Of a stretch of DNA of 11,736 nt, positions 7,555 through 11,736 are shown one piece after another. How positions within the stretch are numbered: the stretch's first letter is position 1; each line of letters begins with the position of its first letter. The notes beneath the pieces were generated by a model. It did no database searches and was not told where the DNA came from. It saw only the letters and a list, made by a program, of their open reading frames with translations. The DNA is from Bacteroidales bacterium (GTDB lineage Bacteria; Bacteroidota; Bacteroidia; Bacteroidales; FEN-979), in contig JALNWG010000044.1 of assembly GCA_023231005.1 (NCBI GenBank), positions 1 through 11,736 of the forward strand, read 5' to 3'. Position numbers and translations under genes: made by a program.

Positions 7555-9411
7555 TTATTTCATCTTTCTTGGTTTGATCATATTCTCTGGAGCCAAAATC
7601 TGATCCAGTTTTTCTTTGGTTAAAAGTCCTTTTTCCAGAACCAATTCATATACGCTTTTGTTTCCTTCCAGGGCTTCTTTGGCAAGCTGGCTGGAAGCTT
7701 CATACCCGATGAAAGGATTCAGTGCTGTAACCAGTCCGATGCTGTTGTGTACCATATTCCGGCAATGCTCTTCATTGGCTGTGATCCCGTCGATGCAACG
7801 GTATTTCAAGGTATACATTCCATTTTTAAGCATCTCGATCGATTCGAAAATGCTTTGTACAATTACCGGTTCAAATACATTCAATTCGAGTTGACCTGCT
7901 TCGGCAGCCATCGTAACTGTAAGATCATTTCCGATCACCTTGAAGGCAACCTGATTCATTACTTCCGGAATAACGGGGTTGACCTTGCCCGGCATAATGG
8001 AAGATCCTGGTTGCATCGGAGGCAGGTTGATCTCATGCAAGCCGGTCCGAGGGCCCGATGAAAGCAACCTCAGGTCATTACATATCTTCGAAAGTTTAAC
8101 GGCCAACCGTTTCACTGCCGAGGAGTACATCACATACGATCCTGTATCCTGAGTAGCTTCCACAAGGTTGGATGCAAGAACGATATCAAGCCCTGTGACT
8201 CGTCTTAAATACTTAATGACCAGTTCGGAATATCCGGGTTGCGAGTTGATGCCTGTTCCAATAGCTGTTGCTCCCATATTAACTTCGAGAAACAACCGCG
8301 CGTTCTGGGTTAACCTCTCAACTTCTTCCCCCAAAGTAACTGAATATGCTTCAAATTCCTGCCCCAGCGTCATCGGAACAGCATCCTGCAGTTGGGTTCT
8401 TCCCATTTTAATAATCCTGGAAAATTCCTTTGCTTTATTTCTGAAGGAATCTATCAGTGTTTCAAGGACCAGAAGCAGCTTTTTATTGGAATTGATCAAA
8501 GCGATTTTAACGGCAGTAGGGTAAGCGTCGTTGGTCGATTGGGAAAGGTTCACATGACTATTCGGATGACAATACTGGTATTCGCCTTTTTCATGCCCCA
8601 TGATTTCCAATGCACGATTTGCAATGACCTCATTGGCATTCATATTGGTCGAAGTGCCGGCTCCGCCCTGGATCATATCCACCACAAAGTGGTTGTGAAA
8701 CTTTCCGCTAATCAGTTCACGGCAGGCTTGAACAATTGCATCTTTCATTTCCGGCTTCAACAGCCCTTGTTCGAAGTTTGCTTCAGCAGCAGCTTCTTTA
8801 ACCATGGCTAACGCTTCGATAAGTGAAGGGAAAAGGCTCAGCGACATCCCCGAAATGTTAAAGTTTTCTAAAGCTCTGAGGGTTTGGATACCATAGTAAA
8901 ATTCAAAAGGGACTTCGCGTTCACCCAAAAGATCATGTTCCCTTCGTGTTTTTCCCGATTCATACTGGGCAGCCGGGTTTATCATCCGGGAATTAATATT
9001 GCGCATTCTCCTCGACATGACCCTGGCTACGTTTGAGAAGATCTTCAAAGTAGTATCGGCGCTTTTATTGAAAAAATCGCTGTTAACAGAAAGAAGTGTT
9101 GACGGCTGAAGCGCCCGGGCAGAGGTTGAGTGAGGTGAATCATGAGCCCAGGAACCTTCCCCTAAAAAATCGCCCTTGCGGAACAACGCCAACCTGAGTT
9201 CCGTTCCATAAGGATTACTCTTAAAGAGCTCAATCTCTCCCGCATAAATGATGAAAATATCTTCGCGGGGCCCATTCTCACGAAAAATGAGATCCCCCGT
9301 TTTGTATGTTTTTTCCCTGACACTATTAGCCAGTTCATTAAACTCTTCGTCATTAAGATTTCTGAAAAGCTCTATCTTTTTTAAGAATGAGCGGGTTTCA
9401 TCGATTTTCAT
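7555..9411 (-). CDS. aspA: Cyclic-nucleotide-binding domain fused to aspartate ammonia-lyase
   Basis: This 618-residue enzyme should interconvert L-aspartate with fumarate and ammonia in the cytosol. Residues about 10-130 are a CRP-type cNMP-binding beta-roll (GDLIFRENG, IFIIYAGEIELF, GDFLGEGSW). A helical linker ends near 165, and the rest is a full-length aspartase. Diagnostic motifs are GGAGTSTNMNANEVIANRA, HPNSHVNLSQSTNDAYPTA, GRTQLQDAVPMTLGQEF (T339) and the SS-loop signature GSSIMPGKVNP (469-479). Gln340 in TQLQDA, where class II fumarases have His, favours aspartase over fumarase. No helix-turn-helix follows the cNMP domain, so this is an enzyme rather than a transcription factor. In the binding cassette E85 is kept but the phosphate-binding Arg is replaced by His94. 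I chose the ATG at 9411 because the frame's earlier ATG at 9480 lies before the probable promoter and adds a sequence unlike either domain. Divergent from the phospholipase gene. Confidence 0.93.
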   Translation of the reverse strand: MKIDETRSFLKKIELFRNLNDEEFNELANSVREKTYKTGDLIFRENGPREDIFIIYAGEIELFKSNPYGTELRLALFRKGDFLGEGSWAHDSPHSTSARALQPSTLLSVNSDFFNKSADTTLKIFSNVARVMSRRMRNINSRMINPAAQYESGKTRREHDLLGEREVPFEFYYGIQTLRALENFNISGMSLSLFPSLIEALAMVKEAAAEANFEQGLLKPEMKDAIVQACRELISGKFHNHFVVDMIQGGAGTSTNMNANEVIANRALEIMGHEKGEYQYCHPNSHVNLSQSTNDAYPTAVKIALINSNKKLLLVLETLIDSFRNKAKEFSRIIKMGRTQLQDAVPMTLGQEFEAYSVTLGEEVERLTQNARLFLEVNMGATAIGTGINSQPGYSELVIKYLRRVTGLDIVLASNLVEATQDTGSYVMYSSAVKRLAVKLSKICNDLRLLSSGPRTGLHEINLPPMQPGSSIMPGKVNPVIPEVMNQVAFKVIGNDLTVTMAAEAGQLELNVFEPVIVQSIFESIEMLKNGMYTLKYRCIDGITANEEHCRNMVHNSIGLVTALNPFIGYEASSQLAKEALEGNKSVYELVLEKGLLTKEKLDQILAPENMIKPRKMK

Positions 9412-9446
9412 GGTGGCCTCTTTTAAATTATGAATACACGTTGAAA

Positions 9447-9454
9447 TAAAGATA
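9447..9454 (-). promoter_or_regulatory. Weak candidate -7 element for the aspartase fusion gene
   Basis: The minus strand reads TATCTTTA here, one mismatch from TAnnTTTG, 35 bases before the ATG at 9411. A second near match, TACCTTTA, lies at 9455-9462. No well-spaced TTTG -33 element was found for either, so the exact promoter is uncertain. Confidence 0.3.
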
Positions 9455-9459
9455 TAAAG

Positions 9460-9549
9460 GTACGGATTGTCTTCATGCAATGATAATATGCTGTTACAAA
9501 ATTGTTTTCTACGATACTTTACTTGATCGTATCGTTTGTGAATCCGTAC
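9460..9549. repeat. 9-bp perfect inverted repeat flanking the divergent promoter region
   Basis: GTACGGATT (9460-9468) and AATCCGTAC (9541-9549) are exact reverse complements 72 bases apart, and they enclose the smaller 7-bp repeat. Each arm reads AATCCGTAC in the direction of its own gene. The right arm sits where the -33 element of the phospholipase promoter would lie, 19 bases before its -7 element. The left arm is just upstream of the aspartase candidate -7 element. The arrangement suggests paired binding sites; it is not proof of one. Confidence 0.4.
9511..9535. repeat. 7-bp perfect inverted repeat in the divergent promoter region
   Basis: ACGATAC (9511-9517) and GTATCGT (9529-9535) are exact reverse complements separated by 11 bases. 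They lie between the aspartase and phospholipase genes and upstream of both candidate -7 elements. The position fits an operator shared by divergent genes, but a 7-bp match could also arise by chance. Confidence 0.4.
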
Positions 9550-9568
9550 GCTCTCTTATGAAAGTGTT

Positions 9569-9576
9569 TATATTTG
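9569..9576 (+). promoter_or_regulatory. Probable -7 promoter element for the patatin-like phospholipase
   Basis: TATATTTG matches the Bacteroidota consensus TAnnTTTG exactly, 39 bases before the preferred ATG at 9616. No clear TTTG occurs at the usual -33 distance; the 9-bp repeat arm AATCCGTAC is there instead. The element overlaps the earlier in-frame ATG at 9574, which argues against that start. Confidence 0.5.
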
Positions 9577-9615
9577 TTTCCTTTTCTTCAGCGTAAAGAA
9601 ATAAGTACCAGAATT

Positions 9616-10503
9616 ATGAAAAAAAACATCGCTTTGGTATTATCCAGCGGAGGAGCCCGTGGTTGTGCTCATATTGGAGCAATTAAAATATTGAAAGAGA
9701 ATGGGTTTAATATTACATCCATCGCCGGAACTTCAATGGGTGCTCTGGTTGGAGGAATCTATGCCACAGGTCAGCTTCAACAATTTGAAGAATGGATCAG
9801 TTCGCTTGATATTATGGAAGTTTTGAAGTTGACCGATTTTTCAATCAGCAGAAAAGGGTTGGTGAAAGGGAAGAAAGTAATTGAAAGAATCAAAGAAATT
9901 GTGCCGGAACGGAATATTGAAGATCTGTCTGTCCCGTTTTGTGCGGTAGCTACCGATATCCTTAATGGAACAGAAACTGTCTTCGCCAAAGGGAATCTGT
10001 ATGAAGCCATAAGGGCCTCAATTTCCATACCCACGGTATTTCAACCCCAGAAAATTGAGGAACATTATTATGTTGACGGAGGGTTGTTAAATCCCATTCC
10101 GGTTAATCGGGTTAAACGACATGCTGGCGATTTGCTCGTGGTAGTTAATGTAAGTTCTCCGATATGTTATGAAACAAAGAAAATTGAAAATGAACCAATT
10201 CCGGTGAAGAGCCAATTAATGTATATCGACTTGATCCGGGACAAATTCAACAGTTTGATTCCTACAAAAAATGATCATGATGAAGATATCAGTATTTTCA
10301 ATCTGACCAACAGAAGTATCAGCACCATGATGCAGAAAATATCAGAGCTCACGTTGGAAAAAAACAAACCCGATTTATTGATCAATATTTCAAGAGACTC
10401 CTTTAGCACGTACGATTTCTATAAAGCAAAGGAAATTATTAAAGAAGGCGAATTGGCAACACTCCGGGCTTTGGAATCATTTCATAAAAAATCGCGTAAA
10501 TAG
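9616..10503 (+). CDS. Patatin-like phospholipase (RssA/NTE-type)
   Basis: This 295-residue protein is a predicted cytosolic acyl-ester hydrolase with a Ser-Asp dyad, acting on phospholipids or lysophospholipids. The patatin core is complete: the glycine-rich oxyanion-hole motif SSGGARGCAHIGA (residues 10-22), the nucleophile elbow GTSMG with Ser40, and the DGG motif in YYVDGGLLNPIPVN with Asp154. Length and motif spacing match bacterial RssA-like proteins. There is no signal peptide, and the N-terminal hydrophobic strand belongs to the fold. An in-frame ATG at 9574 would add 14 residues, but it overlaps the likely -7 element, so I start at 9616 (MKKNIALVLSSGG). The gene is divergent from the aspartase fusion and followed by a 235-base gap. 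The physiological substrate cannot be predicted. Confidence 0.93.
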   Translation: MKKNIALVLSSGGARGCAHIGAIKILKENGFNITSIAGTSMGALVGGIYATGQLQQFEEWISSLDIMEVLKLTDFSISRKGLVKGKKVIERIKEIVPERNIEDLSVPFCAVATDILNGTETVFAKGNLYEAIRASISIPTVFQPQKIEEHYYVDGGLLNPIPVNRVKRHAGDLLVVVNVSSPICYETKKIENEPIPVKSQLMYIDLIRDKFNSLIPTKNDHDEDISIFNLTNRSISTMMQKISELTLEKNKPDLLINISRDSFSTYDFYKAKEIIKEGELATLRALESFHKKSRK

Positions 10504-10738
10504 CTGTATTCCGACATAGCGTATCATGCCCATCCTGGGAGATACACCATAGCAACAACAAGCAAAATCATCTCCTCTCCGAAATATATATCTGTCCCGG
10601 ATATGATTTTGCCCGGTGAATCCGGTAAAGTTCTTTGCGGAGAAAGAGAAAATGCAGATATTTGCTATTTGTAACTGATTATACTTGAAATGGGAGTCAG
10701 CCGCCGGTTAAAAGCAACTCAACATTGACACAAAAAAC
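10504..10738. other. Intergenic region between phospholipase and membrane protein genes
   Basis: Besides the 10-bp inverted repeat, this 235-base stretch contains TATACTTG (10680-10687), one mismatch from the -7 consensus and 51 bases before the next ATG. TTTG copies at 10661 and 10668 are too close to be a good -33 element. No small gene with a convincing start was seen. Confidence 0.4.
10562..10612. repeat. 10-bp perfect inverted repeat downstream of the phospholipase gene
   Basis: GCAAAATCAT (10562-10571) and ATGATTTTGC (10603-10612) are exact reverse complements with a 31-base spacer, so the RNA could form a 10-bp stem with a large loop. It lies about 60 bases after the phospholipase stop. 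A run of T does not follow, so it is not a standard intrinsic terminator. It may still be a 3' end structure or a binding site. Confidence 0.5.
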
Positions 10739-11329
10739 ATGAAGCATATTAACAGTTTCATCCCTGATTTAAAAGATCTTGGACTTCTAATGCTGGGGTT
10801 TCTCCCATGGATGCTTTTTCTTTTTTTTTCCGGTCACACCATGCTGAGCCTGAAGATTGCTATTGTAATCAGTCTGGTTGCTTCAATTACCCTTGGCTTT
10901 GGTGATTTAAAACGAGGCTTTATCCTCCAGTGGGGGACTTGTATCTTTTTTATTGTCTGTCTTGTCCTGGTTGATCTCCTGAATAGCAGATGGATGGCCA
11001 TGGAAATGGATTTAGTGTCGAACCTGGCGCTTGCATCCATTATGTGGTTCACCATTTTAATTGGGAAGCCTTTTGCTTTACAGTATGCCCGGAGAGGTCC
11101 ACCGAAAGAATACTGGAACGATGAAAAATTCATCCGAGGCTGTAGGTTTATCACCATGGTATGGGCTTGCCTGATGACTTTTGCTGTATTGGTTTCGGTC
11201 CTCAAGAGAACCACCTGGGTGCATTTACCAAACTGGGTTTATTTCGATATAACCATCTCAAATATTGTGGTCGGACTTACTTTCACCACGATCTTTAAAA
11301 GAAAAAAACGGTTGCAACGCCAACGGTAA
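10739..11329 (+). CDS. Uncharacterised six-helix integral membrane protein
   Basis: I do not recognise the family of this 196-residue protein. About six hydrophobic segments are visible: residues 14-32, 36-56, 61-82, 92-110, 130-155 and 168-186. Between the fourth and fifth there is a polar loop, KPFALQYARRGPPKEYWNDEKFIRGCRF, with aromatic and charged residues that look conserved rather than random (given here as residues about 105-132). The C-terminus is strongly basic (KRKKRLQRQR), which by the positive-inside rule puts it in the cytoplasm and, with six helices, the N-terminus too. There is no signal peptide apart from the first helix. An A-rich stretch precedes the ATG, as is usual in this genome. 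The gene lies between a phospholipase and a MarR regulator, but the gaps on both sides do not suggest a tight operon. No function is proposed. Confidence 0.8.
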   Translation: MKHINSFIPDLKDLGLLMLGFLPWMLFLFFSGHTMLSLKIAIVISLVASITLGFGDLKRGFILQWGTCIFFIVCLVLVDLLNSRWMAMEMDLVSNLALASIMWFTILIGKPFALQYARRGPPKEYWNDEKFIRGCRFITMVWACLMTFAVLVSVLKRTTWVHLPNWVYFDITISNIVVGLTFTTIFKRKKRLQRQR

Positions 11330-11407
11330 CCCTGTTTCGCCATTTCGATATTTCTCTATTTCACTAAGTACAAGCCTGTTATAACACTATCTAAAAAAGA
11401 TATGTGA

Positions 11408-11432
11408 ATTTAGTTGCACAGATCAACTAAAT
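11408..11432. promoter_or_regulatory. Candidate MarR-type operator (9-bp perfect inverted repeat)
   Basis: ATTTAGTTG (11408-11416) and CAACTAAAT (11424-11432) are exact reverse complements separated by seven bases. The palindrome covers the TTG at 11414-11416 that fits a -33 element, and its right arm ends shortly before the -7 element of the downstream MarR gene. MarR-family dimers typically bind such AT-rich palindromes and repress their own promoters, so an autoregulatory operator is the natural reading. Confidence 0.6.
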
Positions 11433-11444
11433 ATTGTTCCTTTG
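11414..11444 (+). promoter_or_regulatory. Probable promoter of the MarR-family gene
   Basis: TTG (11414-11416) and TTCCTTTG (11437-11444) are separated by 20 bases, close to normal Bacteroidota -33/-7 spacing; the -7 element has one mismatch from TAnnTTTG. Transcription would begin near 11451, leaving a leader of about 17 bases before the ATG at 11468. Confidence 0.45.
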
Positions 11445-11467
11445 CAAATTCTAATAAATTATAAGCT

Positions 11468-11736
11468 ATGGAAGGATATGATGTTGATTTTTTCGAAATC
11501 CATTATCTGTTTCGCGATCTGATCCGGGCATTCATGAAACGCATCAATGAACAAGGGGAAGAAGCGATTAGAATTACACATGAACAGTTTGGTTTCCTGT
11601 ACGCGATCAGTAAGAATAAGAATGATGTGATCCAGCAAGATATGGCGGAATTTATGAAAAAGGACAAATCGGTAATTCTTAGGACGATAGATTCACTTGA
11701 GGAGAAAAATCTGATCCGGAGGGTAGTTTCTAAAAA
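11468..11736 (+). CDS. MarR-family winged-helix transcriptional regulator (3' end outside window)
   Basis: The first 89 residues of a MarR-type dimeric repressor are visible. An N-terminal dimerisation helix (about 8-30) is followed by ITHEQFGFLYAISKNK (36-51), the usual helix before the DNA-binding part. Then come the first helix of the helix-turn-helix (about 53-62, VIQQDMAEFM) and the recognition helix with the start of the wing (about 66-88, KSVILRTIDSLEEKNLIRR), which matches the MarR pattern closely. MarR proteins usually sense small aromatic or oxidising compounds and often control multidrug efflux or stress genes. This one faces right, away from the efflux operon in the window, and its targets probably lie beyond the right edge. 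The palindrome at its promoter suggests autoregulation. Confidence 0.9.
   Translation, partial: MEGYDVDFFEIHYLFRDLIRAFMKRINEQGEEAIRITHEQFGFLYAISKNKNDVIQQDMAEFMKKDKSVILRTIDSLEEKNLIRRVVSK

Noticed and set aside
8392..8811. Plus-strand open frame of 139 residues opposite the aspartase
   Set aside because: It lies wholly within the strongly supported aspartase gene on the other strand and its translation shows no domain or start signal.
7555..9411. Class II fumarase instead of aspartase
   Set aside because: The TQLQDAVPMT motif and the SS-loop GSSIMPGKVNP match aspartases; fumarases have TH in place of TQ at that motif.
9574..9615. Earlier start for the phospholipase at 9574
   Set aside because: This ATG overlaps the likely -7 promoter element and adds residues that are not part of the patatin fold.
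10562..10612. Intrinsic terminator of the phospholipase gene
   Set aside because: The stem is perfect, but the loop is 31 bases long and no T-run follows, so it does not fit the standard form.
10834..11214. Minus-strand open frame of 126 residues opposite the membrane protein
   Set aside because: The plus-strand frame has clear membrane helices and a sensible start and stop; the opposite frame has no recognisable features.
11468..11736. MarR protein as regulator of the efflux operon in this window
   Set aside because: MarR proteins often control efflux, but the genes lie more than 5 kb apart, and its palindrome was not found upstream of the adaptor gene.

Overview
The window looks like chromosomal DNA from a Bacteroidota species, probably in or near the Bacteroidales/Marinilabiliales. 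Three things suggest this. Several upstream regions carry TAnnTTTG-type -7 promoter elements. Start codons are preceded by A-rich stretches rather than strong Shine-Dalgarno sites. The efflux system is built from fused proteins of a kind common in this phylum. No tRNA, rRNA, CRISPR array, insertion sequence or phage gene was seen.

Left half (1-5833, minus strand): a two-gene tripartite efflux operon. The upstream gene (4784-5833) is a membrane-anchored periplasmic adaptor of the HlyD/AcrA type. The next gene starts 16 bases further on and stays open to the left edge of the window, with 1589 codons and no in-frame stop. It encodes an RND (AcrB-type) permease, then an internal signal-peptide-like segment, then a periplasmic binding domain of the ABC_sub_bind/TrpX type, then the first half of a TolC-like outer-membrane channel. 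The whole envelope-spanning pump is therefore encoded by two polypeptides, with a solute-binding domain between pump and channel. This is the most unusual object in the window. A good -7 element lies just upstream of the adaptor.

Middle (6033-9411, minus strand): a 490-residue multi-spanning glycosyltransferase of the GT39/ArnT superfamily in AT-rich DNA. It lies 49 bases downstream of a fusion enzyme that joins an N-terminal cyclic-nucleotide-binding domain to a complete aspartate ammonia-lyase. The nucleotide-binding domain has His where the phosphate-binding Arg is normally found.

Right (9616-11736, plus strand): a cytosolic patatin-like phospholipase transcribed divergently from the aspartase, with two nested inverted repeats between the two genes. 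It is followed by an unrecognised six-helix membrane protein and the first 89 residues of a MarR-family regulator. A perfect 9-bp inverted repeat overlaps the likely promoter of the MarR gene and is a candidate autoregulatory operator.

The efflux operon is a clear functional unit. The aspartase/glycosyltransferase pair may be co-transcribed, but nothing in their functions links them. The right-hand genes share direction only.
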